From Apostichopus japonicus (taxonomy: Eukaryota > Echinodermata > Holothuroidea > Aspidochirotida > Stichopodidae): a stretch of DNA of 64,000 nucleotides. Below, one piece after another: positions 52,663 through 64,000 of the stretch (the first letter of the stretch is position 1; each line of letters begins with the position of its first letter). The translations under genes and the position numbers were made by a program. The notes beneath the pieces were generated by a model. The model had not been told where the DNA came from and did not search any database. It worked only from the letters and a program-made list of their open reading frames with translations. Where the stretch lies: positions 31,345,989 through 31,409,988 of the forward strand of contig NC_092572.1 in assembly GCF_037975245.1 (NCBI RefSeq), in the 5' to 3' direction.

Positions 52663-55600
52663 GCGAACATTTCTGTAGATTACGTTTATTTGTACTGTTT
52701 TTGCGAGTCTTGGAAATAATATGAAATTTGGGAGTAAAATTTTAATAGGATTGAAGCAGCAAAACCTCTTATAGCAACACATACATACAGTACAGTGTAA
52801 ATTAATTCCAAAATCCTCTGAAATTTCTTGCATTATAAAAAACTGTGTAGACCTCCAATAGAAACATATTTGGCTTCGGTGCATACGAACATCTCCTAAG
52901 ATCACACTAATTGCTATTTTGTGGCAATATGAATAAATATAGAGAAAAAATGAGAAGAAAATTTTAATAGGATTGAAGTAGCAAAACCTCTCATAGCAAT
53001 TACATACATACAGCACAGGGCGAATAATTTTCAAAATCCTCTGAAATTACTTGCATTATAAAAAACTGTGTAGACCTCCAATAGAAACATATTTGGGTTC
53101 GGTGCATACAAACATCTCCTAAGAGCACACTTATTGCTGTTTTAAGGCAATATTAATGAATTTAGAGCAAAAAATTAGAAGAAAATTTTAATAGGATTGA
53201 AGCAGCAAAACCTCTCATAGCAATACATACATACAGCACAGGGCGAATACATTCCAAAATCCTCTGAAATTTCTTGCATTATAAAAAACTGTGTAGACCT
53301 CCAATAGAAACATATTTGGGTTCAGTGCATACGAACATCTCCTAAGAGCACACTTATTGCTATTTTGTGGCAATATGAATAAATTTAGAGAAAAAAAGAG
53401 AAGAAAAATTGTGTAGGATTAAAGTAACAAAACCTCTCATTGCAACACATACATACAGTACAGGGCGAATAATTGTCTAAATCCTCTGAAATTTCTTGCA
53501 TTATAAAAAATTGTATAGACCTCCAATAGAAACATATTAGGGTTCGGTGCATAAGAACATCTCCTAAGAGCACACTTATTGCTATTTTGTGGCAATATGA
53601 ATAAATTTAGAGAAAAAAAGAGAAGAAAAATTGTGTAGGATTAAAGTAACAAAACCTCTCATTGCAACACATACATACAGTACAGGGCGAATAATTGTCT
53701 AAATCCTCTGAAATTTCTTGCATTATAAAAAATTGTATAGACCTCCAATAGAAACATATTAGGGTTCGGTGCATACGAACATCTCCTAAGAGCACACTTA
53801 TTGCTATTTTGTGGCAATATGAATAAATTTAGAAAAAAAATGAGAAGAAAATTTTAATAGGATTGAAGTAGCAAAACCTCTCATAGCAATTACAGTACAT
53901 ACATACAGCACAGGGCGAATAATTGTCTAAATCCTCTGAAATTTCTTGCATTATAAAAAATTGTATAGACCTCCAATAGAAACATATTAGGGTTCGGTGC
54001 ATACGAACATCTCCTAAGAGCACACTTATTGCTATTTTGTGGCAATATGAATAAATTTAGAGAAAAAAAGAGAAGAAAAATTGTGTAGGATTAAAGTAAC
54101 AAAACCTCTCATTGCAACACATACATACAGTACAGGGCGAATAATTGTCTAAATCCTCTGAAATTTCTTGCATTATAAAAAATTGTGTAGACCTCCAATA
54201 GAAACATATTAGGGTTCGGTGCATACGAACATCTCCTAAGAGCACACTTATTGCTATTTTGTGGCAATATGAATAAATTTAGAAAAAAAATGAGAAGAAA
54301 ATTTTAATAGGATTGAAGTAGCAAAACCTCTCATAGCAATTACAGTACATACATACAGCACAGGGCGAATAATTTTCAAAATCCTCTGAAATTACTTGCA
54401 TTATAAAAAACTGTGTAGACCTCCAATAGAAACATATTTGGGTTCGGTGCATACGACCATCTCCTACGAGCACACTTATTGCTGTTATAAGGCAATATTA
54501 ATGAATTTAGAGCAAAAAATTAGAAGAAAATTTTAATAGGATTGAAGCAGCAAAACCTCTCAATAGCAACAAATACATTCAGTACAGGGCAAATAATTTT
54601 CAAAATCCTCTGAAATTTCTTGCATTATAAAAAACTGTGTAGACCTCCAATAGAAACATATTTGAGTTCTGTGCATACGAATATCTCCTAAGAGCACACT
54701 TATTGCTATTTTGTGGCAATATCAATCAATTTAGGGAAAAATGAGAAGAAAAATATTAATAGGATTGAAGTAACAAAACCTCTCATTGCAACACATACAT
54801 ATAGTACAGGGCAAATAATTTTCAAAATCCTCTGATATTTCTTGCTTTATAAAAACTGTTAAGACCTCAAATAGAACAATATTTGGGTTCGGTGCATACG
54901 AACATCTCCTAAGAGCACACTTATTGCTATTTTTTGACAATATCAATAAATTTAGGGAAGAAATGAGGAGAAATTTTAATAGGATTGAAGTACAGTAGCA
55001 AAACCTCTCATAGCAATTACAGTACATACATACAGCACAGGGCGAATAATTTTCAAAATCCTCTGAAATTACTTGCATTATAAAAAAACTGTGTAGACCT
55101 CCAATAGAAACATATTTGGGTTCGGTGCATACGACCATCTCCTACGAGCACACTTATTGCTGTTTTAAGGCAATATTAATGAATTTAGAGCAAAAAATTA
55201 GAAGAAAATTTTAATAGGATTGAAGCAGCAAAACCTCTCAATAGCAACAAATACATTCAGTACAGGGCAAATAATTTTCAAAATCCTCTGAAATTTCTTG
55301 CATTATAAAAAACTGTGTAGACCTCCAATAGAAACATATTTGAGTTCTGTGCATATGAATATCTCCTAAGAGCACACTTATTGCTATTTTGTGGCAATAT
55401 CAATCAATTTAGGGAAAAATGAGAAGAAAAATATTAATAGGATTGAAGTAACAAAACCTCTCATTGCAACACATACATATAGTACAGGGCAAATAATTTT
55501 CAAAATCCTCTGATATTTCTTGCTTTATAAAAACTGTTAAGACCTCAAATAGAACAATATTTGGGTTCGGTGCATACGAACATCTCCTAAGAGCACACTT

Positions 55601-55772
55601 ATTGCTATTTTTTGACAATATCAATAAATTAAGGGAAGAAATGAGGAGAAATTTTAATAGGATTGAAGTACAGTAGCAAAACCTCTCATAGCAACATATA
55701 CATACAGTACAGGGCAAATAATTTTCAAATCCTCTGAAATTTCTTTCATTATATAAACTGTGTAGACCCTTA
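52663..55772. repeat. Satellite array, about 224-bp unit, ~14 copies
   Basis: Units of 222-228 bp start near 52748, 52969, 53193, 53415, 53637, 53859, 54087, 54309 and onward at similar spacing (marker 'aggattgaag/aggattaaag', then 'caaaacctctcat', 'cctctgaaatttcttgcattataaaaa', 'tgtgtagacctccaatagaaacatat', 'gcatacgaacatctcctaagagcacacttattgct' in parts). The first and last copies are degraded. Two subtypes (ttttaataggattgaag and ttgtgtaggattaaag) are mixed. A three-unit segment is duplicated at 678-bp spacing (cgaccat marker at 54453 and 55131). Minus-strand ORFs of 60-135 codons are by-products. The array begins about 105 bp after the donor of the propeller exon. Confidence 0.95.
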
Positions 55773-57125
55773 ATACAGTTTCGTTACTAGGATTTAAAAA
55801 GCCTTGAAACTCACTCAGAAAAACTAATGTCCCTGCAGTCCATGAAAACATGCCCTTTAAAATTCCTGTACATGAACACACAATACTTAGCTATAATGAC
55901 TCCTGACAAGACATTGGCTTGTGCCCAACAGAAGCCCATATTTATACTGTTGGTCAAGAAAGAAAAATCAAATTTATGATGAATTTTGTAGCTACTTCAC
56001 AGCAACAAAACTGTCAAGTTCGGGAGCGGGAAATTTTTCAGTAAACTCTAACGGGGAAATCCCTCATCTAGTAATAATAACAACAACAAGTAGCACTCTA
56101 ACCACTTCGGCCCATTTGCAACTTCTGACTTAGACAACAGGTTGCCATGGCAACAAACACTGTTGTTTAGGCTGCATGTACCTAGGCAACCCCTTGGACC
56201 AAAAGTAGGCTACAAAGCAGAGACTATATCACATAGAATATCAGCTTTATCTGGTCTGATGGAATCTGTACCAATTAGGAGTGACTATTAAGGCTGCTAA
56301 TACTTGCTAACATTCTAAAAAATCCTTAATAGAGCCTCAGTCCTATCTACTAATATATATTGCTACAAATCTTTCACCCAGAAGTTGATGGAAAGTTCAG
56401 CAAATCCTGTCACCATGGCAACTATTAAAAGTGTAGCATTGCATCATGGGATCTAAAGTGCTCAAATGGCGACACTTATACCAACTGAAAAATAAATGTG
56501 AGTGCATTAGAGGGACGGGTAATGCTCGACATAATCACAGCAATACATAATAAAACTTATAAATATCCCAATGCGGGTTCTCGTTGGACCAATAACCTGA
56601 AGCACTTTCAATTCTCTCACATTAATTCAATGTAGGTTAGGACTTAACCATACACACATTATGGCTGAGGGAATATAAGTGCCATAATCAACCCTGTAAA
56701 CAGCTATTAAACAATGTTCAGTTAAAATGATACAGAATTTACACACATTACAATAGTAATTACTGTACCTGTAGACTCACTATAGCTGTTACTGGTATTA
56801 AGTCCTAAATAATAAATACATTCTTTGTGCATGCTGCCACCATAGGAGATCAATATACTAATTAATTCAAAATTACACTTAATAAGGACTGGTACTCAGT
56901 GTGCACATTGCTATCACAGAACTAACCTGCATAGTGCATACATTCACATGTAATAAACAGAAGGTATGCACAATGTAACTGACTAGGCTCCTGAGGGGTT
57001 TGGGGCAAAGTTTAAAGATGAACTCTTTACCTGTATTGAAATTAATGTAACTAATTTCTAACAGTCTTATAGCTTGTCTCTACTGCAGATGCATGACAGC
57101 TTGGAGTGTCTTGATGAATGGTAGA
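55773..57125. other. Non-coding region, probably intronic or intergenic
   Basis: No recognised gene, RNA or transposon end. A 70-codon ORF at 55921-56133 has no family features. Confidence 0.4.
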
Positions 57126-57133
57126 GTTGCTTG

Positions 57134-58868
57134 TAGTGTTCAACCGATTAACCTAATCGGAATCGGAATCGGTACGAAAATTGCATAATCGGAACATAAT
57201 CGGAATCGGTAAAAATTACGTGGAATACCAATTATGTGATACCGATTATTCAAAAACATATGGAAGGTGAAAATATCATTATTCAAAAGCATATGGGAGT
57301 TGAAAATATCAACTGATGTATTAGGTTTGTTCTTTTACTACGAAATATTAAAATAAGACATCCATACGTCTTTCACAGTGTATACTTTCATCAAATTAGG
57401 CTGCCAGGGTCGCCGATTTTGCTTCCCTCGTGGTTAGTGACTTCATATTTCTTGGCACAGTAAACATAGCAGCAATACCAATTTCGCGAATTAAAGAATG
57501 TGCTGGACAGGGTCGGAAATAAGCGGGGGCAATGGGCGATTCGCCCTCGCAAATGCTAAAAAGACCTAAAGCACAATTACGAGTGCGAAAAAGAAAAAAG
57601 AAATATAAGAAAATCGCCCTCGTTATATCAGGTGTCTGTGTAAATTAATTGTGACATGCGTTTGCTTTAGCTAGGAATTGCAGTTGCAGGCGAATCGCGC
57701 AAACAGTTTTCACATCTCGCATCAAATTTGAAGCAGTGCGAGAGGGTCACGCACAATCACCGGGAAGTTCCCGTGGCAAATTACGGCCTGCACAAAGCAA
57801 TTTCAGTACCAGCGAAAATAACCTAAAATCCTCACAAATCGCCGACCACGTGGTAGCCTTATTTCACACTAAGTCAACTGCATGGAAATCTAACCTTGCC
57901 ATCTGTTTATTCGCTCCAGTTGTGTCGCAAATAAAAAATAAAAAATATCCAAGGAAACTGCAATCTTCGACCACATGTTAGCCTAACAACCACACTAAGT
58001 CAATGGGAAATGTAGCCTAACCATCGGTTTGCAAAAAAAAAGAAGCGTAGCTTAGTTTACAACTTTCAATTTGCTGGAAATCGGCATTTGTTTGGAAGGT
58101 ACTGTATGTGATATGTCTTAAAGAGGGAATGTTTTATTTTATATTGGAGTAGTTTCTAGTTGTTATTATTTCTTTACATCAATCTGGTATTACATTTTAG
58201 AGTAATTTTAAACAAGATACGATGATAAAATTTGCTTTGCAGTTTGATTGGCCTAAGCTTACATTTTCTAATTGAACCTGAATGGAGTTAAATAGGTAAC
58301 GAATAGGTATGTTTAACTTCAAATTCCTAACATTTCTATTTGTCCTTAAACGGTATAATATTAAAAATAAGTACAAAATAATGTCGGAATGGAGGCAATT
58401 TGTCATTAAAATTTACACTTTGGTAAAGATTGAAGATGGATGGTTTGTCTAAGATACTTTTTGAGATGGATATTTTGAGTAACTATTCTTAACCCATTTC
58501 AAGCCATTAACAGGTGACATTCCCGTCGAGGTGGTTAGGCCATTCGCTTAGCACAGTGCTGACTAGGTAGGATGTCATATTTCTGTATTTTGGAAATTTA
58601 AAAAAAAAAAAAACTTTTTTTTTTCTTTCCGAGAAACTCCAGAGGTAATTTGGTTCATGCAAAATGATACCTTAGAGCATTGTATAACAACGAAGCAAAA
58701 GGAAACAGGGGAAAATCACAACAATAATTGTTTCTGTCAAACTTTATTGCTGATTTCGTATCTATAGACGGGATATTTTCTCATTTTCAAATAATCGGAA
58801 TCGGTACGATTATGAAAAAAATAATCGGTAATCGGTATTTTCTGTTATGCATAATCGGTTGAACACTA
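57134..58868. mobile_element. 1,735-bp hAT element with exact 8-bp TSD
   Basis: The termini TAGTGTTCAACCGATTA and its complement (TAATCGGTTGAACACTA) are perfect 17-bp inverted repeats. The flanks gttgcttg at 57126-57133 and 58869-58876 are identical. The subterminal motif AATCGGAATCGGTA occurs near both ends in the same orientation (about 57155-57215 and 58795-58855). The longest internal ORF (57736-57981) shows no transposase signature, so it is non-autonomous or decayed. Confidence 0.9.
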
Positions 58869-58876
58869 GTTGCTTG

Positions 58877-59559
58877 CAAACATTAGTGTCTTTTAGAAAT
58901 TTAAAACAAAGAAGCTTTGAGAGAAATAATTTTTCCCACCCTACTAGACAAGATTTTACTTAAACCAAGCTACACTGTAGCCAGGAAAATTAAAATTGCT
59001 GAAAGTAAAGTAGGGTTTAGATGGAAATTTCCCAGTGAAGTTGCAAGTTAGCAACCTTTTGGAGAGCTAAAACTTTCCAGAGATCCCTAACTAGTTCTTC
59101 TTCATAATATACATTTCACTGTTGTTCAGATTGTTATTTGTGAGATTTTTTGAATCACTTTTAACTCTCCAGCAGAGGAGAGAGGCCTTTGTGACGTCAT
59201 TGCGTTGTATTCACAGCCGTACGCAAATTCTGTACACATTCCTGTGTTTTGTATCAAGGCCAAGCTCAGAGAGAGATATGATTGAGTGTGACCAAATATG
59301 AATGGATGTCAAACTTAGCAGGTGGATGTCATGTAGAAATGAATCACATTGTTTTGGTTCCTTGCTTTAGCAAAAGGATCCTATGTAGTCAACATGTGTG
59401 TGTGTGTGTCCCTAGCACTTGCTTGGGTACACTGTAACTCAACAAGGACAAGTTGAACATAACTCAAACTTGGTATTTAGATCCACCATAGTGAGAAGGT
59501 AGGCCTATTGTTTTCGGTACCTGTAAATGTCAGGGCAGAAAAACAAAAAATAATAAACA
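58877..59559. other. Non-coding region with short TG run
   Basis: A (TG)n run of about 18 bases at 59394-59410. No gene recognised. Confidence 0.4.
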
Positions 59560-61240
59560 AAGCAATAACTCCCATTGACAGGGTCCGACATGTTTGCTAT
59601 TTTGGAACTAGTTGTAAATTGGGTAGGGGATCATTTTCAAACATAACAGTTGTGTGATCCAAGGTCAACAAAGGTCAATTAGGGGTCAAAACTAGTATTT
59701 TTGCGATAACTTGAGAATAAAATGTCCATCAAGGTTGGGAGTTATGCTATTGTAATCCATTAGTCATTTTGTGACCTTTAACCTAATGTTGACCTCTGGT
59801 GACCTGTATTAGTTTCTTTGGTTATTTCAAGTTTTGTGGCCATATTCTAAAATGGCCTTCCGATCAAAATTGTCCATGGATTGACTCCTGTGCGACCTTC
59901 GGGTGCAAAGTTATCAGAGGTTAAGGTTATTTTAATAAAATATGCTCATTTTAGGAGATACAGGGCACAGAAAAAAGTTTGTCTATATATTAATATATGA
60001 TAGAGCTCTGTGTACTCTATAGACGAAACTAACTCCCGCTTTGATCAGACACCCGGTTCTTAAGTTATGAGGTGCCAATGGTTGGATTTGATACCTTCTT
60101 AGCAATAACATTGTGTGTGTACATTGGAGTGCACATCATTGAGGTGAACATTTTTAATAAAAACAGTCATGTCATCCAATGTCATTCAAGGTCACTTATG
60201 GGCAAAAAATCTACCCACTTCTGCTAAATTTTGCAACAACTTCCAATTACGAAGGCTAAAATGGCTGGTATATTGGGGCCAGTTGTTAATGAAGTAGGGG
60301 CACATTTACCAAAAGAACCGTGATGTAATCCAAGGTCGCCAAAGGTCAATTATGGGTTAAATATGTTTTTTTTGCAATAACTTGTGAAACTCCCACTGAC
60401 AGAGTCTGACATTGTTGATATTTTGGGACTAGTTGTAAATGGGGTAAGCAATCATTCCAAACATAACATATGTCATCTAAGTTCGCCTATGGGCAAAAAA
60501 CTGCCCAGTTATACTAATTATTGCAACAACTTCCAGTGAAGAAGTCTGACATGGCTGATATATTGGGACAAGTTGTGAATGGAGTAGTTGCACATTTTTC
60601 TAAATACCTGTTATGTCATCTAAGGTCACCAAAGGTCAATTATATGGCTCAAAATGTTTTTTTGGGGGGGGGGGGGGCAATAACTTGTGAAACTCCAACT
60701 GATGGGGTCTGAGATGGTTGACTTTTTAGGACTAGTTGTGAATCTAGGTTAAGCGATCATTTCCAACATAACAGTCATGTGATCCAAGGTCAACAAAATT
60801 CAATTATGGGTCAAAACCTCAATCTCCAAACTGATCAAAATTGTCCATGGTTGACCCCTGTGCGAACTTCATGGGCAAAGTTATCAGAGGTCAAGGTTTT
60901 GTTTGGCTTTGAGAGGTGGACCTCTGTTGACCTCACATGACCTTGGAATAGCGCCTCCAGTGACCTGTATTAGTTTTTAGTTGAATATTTGAATTTTTGT
61001 GGCCATATTTTAAATGTCCATGGGGTGACTCCTGTGCAACCAAAGTTATTAAGTACAGTTAGGATGATTCTGCAAGTTCTTATAAACAAATCTAACAAAA
61101 GTCAACAAATTCTCAAAAGGACCAATCACTGATTTGTGATATTTATGGCAATGATATCGTGTGTGTACATTCAACCATGAAATAACAATTTTAGGATAGT
61201 GCTTCTAAAGTCCTTATAAGCAAGGAACCATAGTGCCCTT
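59560..61240. repeat. Degenerate tandem repeats with AGGTCA direct repeats
   Basis: Diverged units recur: 'aactcccactgacagNgtctgacat.gttgatNtttTgggactagttgtaaat', 'atcattNcaaacataaca', 'tgtgatccaaggtcaacaaaggtcaatta.gggtcaaaa'. AGGTCA pairs spaced by 4 bp are at 59662-59677 and 60623-60638, with a one-base-altered pair at 60333-60348. A 14-base G run lies at 60664-60677. Confidence 0.7.
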
Positions 61241-61740
61241 GGGCTCTTGTTTAGTAATAAGATGAATCCCGCTTTCATGAAGGTAAAATATGGGAAATTC
61301 TTGTCCAAATGATAAGTATGAAAGAGAAACATGGATGGGTCTCACTGTAGTCTAGCACATGAATATCCCTCAATTGATTAGGTGAACTCTTTATCTTTTG
61401 ATCGTGGTCATAGGTCATTTGAGGTCAGCAGGGACAAAATATGTGAAAGCCTTGTAATTTTAAACAATGTCTCGATTCACAACCAGTTATTTCATCAAAC
61501 CTTTAATGTAGTTTGCCTTTTTTGGTGTCTTATTCAGTTCCTATGCTGAAAGCATCAGGAACCTATATTAAATTTCAAGTTTGCTTGTACAGTACTGTAT
61601 TTGTATTACTGTGTCTGCATGTGATGCCTAAACACAAAAAATTTCAAGACTCCAGCCAGTTAGATTTGGCATATAACAAGCAACAATGTTTCTTAAACTT
61701 TACACATGCAGTTTACAATGCCATCTAGACAGAGTTTGAA
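61241..61740. repeat. Further degenerate AGGTCA-type repeat unit
   Basis: The stretch 61330-61470 contains 'ctcactgtagtctag', 'aggtcatttgaggtcagcag' and 'atatgtgaaagccttgtaa', resembling the block at 45.1-45.9 kb. AGGTCA-TTTG-AGGTCA lies at 61412-61427. The rest, to 61740, has only a short ORF without family features. Confidence 0.5.
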
Positions 61741-61814
61741 ATGGGAGAGGGAGTCTGATGTCCCCCTGAAAGAGGGGTCTCAGACACAGTATTGTCCACC
61801 CATTGGATAATTAT

Positions 61815-62440
61815 TAGCTCATACCAGCATGCTGGTGTGAGCTATTGTTACAGTGCGGCGTCTATCACTCTATCACTCTATCATTCTATCACTCTATCAC
61901 TCTATCCGTCAACAATTGGTAAAACCGCTCCCACTCGCACAGTGTTTGATGGAATTTTATGAAACTTGGACACAAGGACCATTGGGTATAGGGCTATCAG
62001 AGATGGTCCAAAATGTGGGGTCAAAGGTCACCTGTGGGCTGTAATGGGCCATTTTGTGGAAATACGCAAAATGCTTCTTCTCCTACAGATTCCATGGTAC
62101 AATGCTGAGGGTTTGTCACGATAGTGCTATGGTAGTTTTACCTTCAGGGTGTTCATGAATTTGAGATCAAAGATCAACTAGGGGTCTTTTGTGGCCCGGG
62201 CCGTGGCCCTATATTTTCAAATTGCTCCTGTTCGTACAGTGTATGGCCAATTATAATGAAACTTGGTCACAATGTTCCTCGGGATGAGAGTTACGAGGGG
62301 TGTTCGGAAAATTGAGGTCAAAGGTCATTTAGGGGGTCATCGGGGGTCATTCTTTGTAATATTTTCAAATATCTCAATCTCCTCAAGATTTTGATGCATC
62401 ATATTCAAAGTTGAAATGATGATTGTTGGATTGTGTATGA
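61815..62440. repeat. Dispersed-repeat-like element with 30-bp palindrome and octanucleotide run
   Basis: It begins with a 30-bp palindrome (61815-61844; outer TAGCTCA/TGAGCTA, centre CCAGCATGCTGG, one mismatched pair). An 8-bp repeat (ctatcact, about 6 copies, 61862-61907) follows. Then come two diverged ~260-bp units that both carry 'tgat.ga.tt.tNatgaaacttgg.cacaa.g..c.t.ggg' and an AGGTCA-type DR1 (62018-62030 and 62315-62327). Confidence 0.6.
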
Positions 62441-62730
62441 ATAAGGTGATGCCTAAAAATTTTTGGTAAAAAGTTAATTAATTACAATTAATCCCCATTG
62501 TTTAAGAAAATCTGAGCCTTCACTTTTTGCCAAAGCTCCTTTAATTTGTCTCCCAATCCCTGCAGTGTTTGTTTACATTTGTGGTTAAGCTCTGCAGAGG
62601 CTGTTAGTGGAATTAAAGCAGGACTGGGAGTTGTTATTAACTATTGAACTGTAAGCATGAGAGCCCTACAGCCAATCAGCACTTGCCGATTCTTAGAAGT
62701 CTTTGAGCCTGAGGTATGTAGGTGTGACAG

Positions 62731-62897
62731 GGAATAGTGTCCGGGCGTCTCACGGACACTATTCCACGGGAATTGTGTCCGTAGGACAACTTTCTCGGGG
62801 GGAATTGTGTCCGGCGGACAGTATTATCTGTCCGGACGGACACTATTAACTAGGAAAAAACGTCCGTGTGTGGTGATTTCCTGTCCGCGCGGACAGG
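62731..62897. repeat. Cluster of GTCCG/CGGAC inverted repeats
   Basis: A perfect 13-bp stem GGAATAGTGTCCG (62731-62743) pairs with 62753-62765 across a 9-base loop. Further GTCCG/CGGAC pairs follow at about 62777-62790 and 62807-62840, and an 18-bp perfect palindrome CCTGTCCGCGCGGACAGG sits at 62880-62897. No protein-coding frame explains it. Confidence 0.85.
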
Positions 62898-64000
62898 ATG
62901 AGAGAATAGCACGGATAAATGTGTCCTACAAGCTCTTCTGTATGGAAACGTAGTGCAAAAACATCAGGACAGCAAGGCTTCTTTGGAGTATGCCTTTTCA
63001 GCTTAATTGCATTTCTTAATGGCAGGATTTATAGAGGAACTTTAGACCAATTTCGCTACATGATGAATGGCTCATATATGGTCATTGATTTCTTGCATGA
63101 TACTATTTGGACAGACACAAATGAATGGAAATATCAATTTAATTTAAAATTTATTGCAAATTTAATTCTCCTTCATGTTCTCTGCTGCATAAGATAAATA
63201 CATTTCTAAAAAATGACAAAAGTGCTGCAAGACTCGTGCAACATCCTACGTCTATTGTGACATAGAACAACTGTATCTGTTTCTTTATTTTTAGTACAAG
63301 CTGTTTCAAATACTTTGCTTTATAAAAATCATCCAATTTCCCTTCTACTTTTAATACTAATGCTTGACAACCATTGACAATAACAGATAGCCTCACATCT
63401 AGTAACTTTTGAAATCTTGGCGATCTCAAGACAAAATGACATTCACATGGGAAAAAAAGGCTACATAAATCAAAGTAAACCATGCTTTGGCGTCCACAGT
63501 TGTAGCCTAGCAGTATTTGTTGGTCAGGCAATCAATTAAAGGTAGACAATTGTTAATCCAATTATAGACAGGCTGTGAATGTTAACTATGGTGAAAATAC
63601 TTGGGAATTCCTTTTCATGTGATATATTTTAAGATTGGGCAATGCCTAGCTGGTTGGAAATGGTACTTGGGAAGCAATATAAAATCATATGGTATAGGAG
63701 CAGAGGGTTTGTGTAGGGTGTTTTCGTGTGTTCATGACATGTCAACCATCGAATCATGATATATTGCCTGCACAGTCAGGCAGTGCATTATTCATTAGAA
63801 GGTATTTCCAAACGAATATCTCACCATGATAAACACCAAAAACGTTTTTTGCTACGATGTATTGTTAATGGGCATAAAGGCCTCTAAGCTATATCAATTA
63901 TTTTCAACAAAAATCAGCTGAAAGTTATGTTGCATTGGCTTCAAATATGCCAGATACTAAAATATGGTCACCTATGGTCAAAATTATTAAACTGTTTTTG
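62898..64000. other. Unassigned AT-rich region to window end
   Basis: Two open frames overlap here (62919-63197 on +, 63151-63531 on -). Neither has a recognisable domain, good start context or splice evidence. A 3'UTR or intron of an unseen gene is possible. Confidence 0.35.

Noticed and set aside
52639-55881. Series of minus-strand ORFs of 60-135 codons repeating every ~222 bp
   Set aside because: Shadows of the 224-bp satellite; frames are broken at each unit by stops and length changes.
57736-57981. Possible transposase fragment in the 57134 hAT element
   Set aside because: The 81-codon frame shows no hATC dimerisation or BED-finger residues that I can see.
62919-63197. 92-codon + strand ORF
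   Set aside because: It starts at the edge of the inverted-repeat cluster and has no recognisable family; it is probably chance.
63151-63531. 126-codon minus-strand ORF near the window end
   Set aside because: No domain, motif or splice signal could be recognised; composition fits AT-rich chance reading. It could be reconsidered with transcript data.

Overview
This window is eukaryotic, non-coding-rich genomic DNA. It has spliced exons with GT..AG introns, non-LTR and hAT-type transposon remains with target-site duplications, dinucleotide microsatellites, and two satellite arrays. The dispersed 'aaggtcaaaggtca'-type repeats, many poly-G/poly-C tracts and the divergent beta-propeller exon suggest a marine invertebrate deuterostome. 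An echinoderm such as a sea cucumber is my best guess, but this is an impression from recalled patterns and was not tested.

Layout. 1-2160: the last two coding exons (75-193 and 706-1038, + strand) of an uncharacterised metazoan protein, with a probable 3'UTR ending near an AATAAA at 2155. 2322-2510: a short degenerate array built on AGCACTT/AGTGCT. 2522-35185: a 32.7-kb array of a 22-bp minisatellite (about 1,485 monomers by arithmetic), with nested duplications of 528, 594, 859 and about 4,100-5,700 bp. It fills half of the window and accounts for almost every ORF there. 35186-39920: AT-rich non-coding DNA with poly-C/poly-G runs, a (TA)n block of about 178 bp and an imperfect palindrome. 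39925-40796: the 3' end of a non-LTR retrotransposon (reverse-transcriptase ORF C-terminus plus TCTA tail), interrupted by a small hAT-like element.

40863-49737: a transposon-dense zone. It has elements with CAGTGGCG/CAGGCGCG-type ends and 8-bp target-site duplications, several sharing a conserved hairpin core. Between them lie two small candidate coding exons (44625-44697, 44864-44957) and a degenerate AGGTCA-type repeat block. 50683-50882: a perfect 46-bp inverted repeat. 50921-51545: a diverged direct duplication. 51772-52557: a 786-bp exon for a beta-propeller-like domain, followed in its intron by a second satellite (52663-55772, about 224-bp unit, partly organised in 678-bp trimers). 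57134-58868: a 1.7-kb hAT element with an exact 8-bp duplication. 59560-62440: degenerate repeats rich in AGGTCA direct repeats. 62731-62897: a compact cluster of GTCCG/CGGAC inverted repeats.

No complete gene, rRNA, tRNA or CRISPR array was recognised. The two gene fragments are unrelated to each other as far as can be seen; the rest is repeat biology. The most notable structures are the long 22-bp satellite with its hierarchical amplification, a possible sequence link between its monomer and hAT subterminal motifs, the conserved hairpin core of the small hAT elements, and the GTCCG inverted-repeat cluster.
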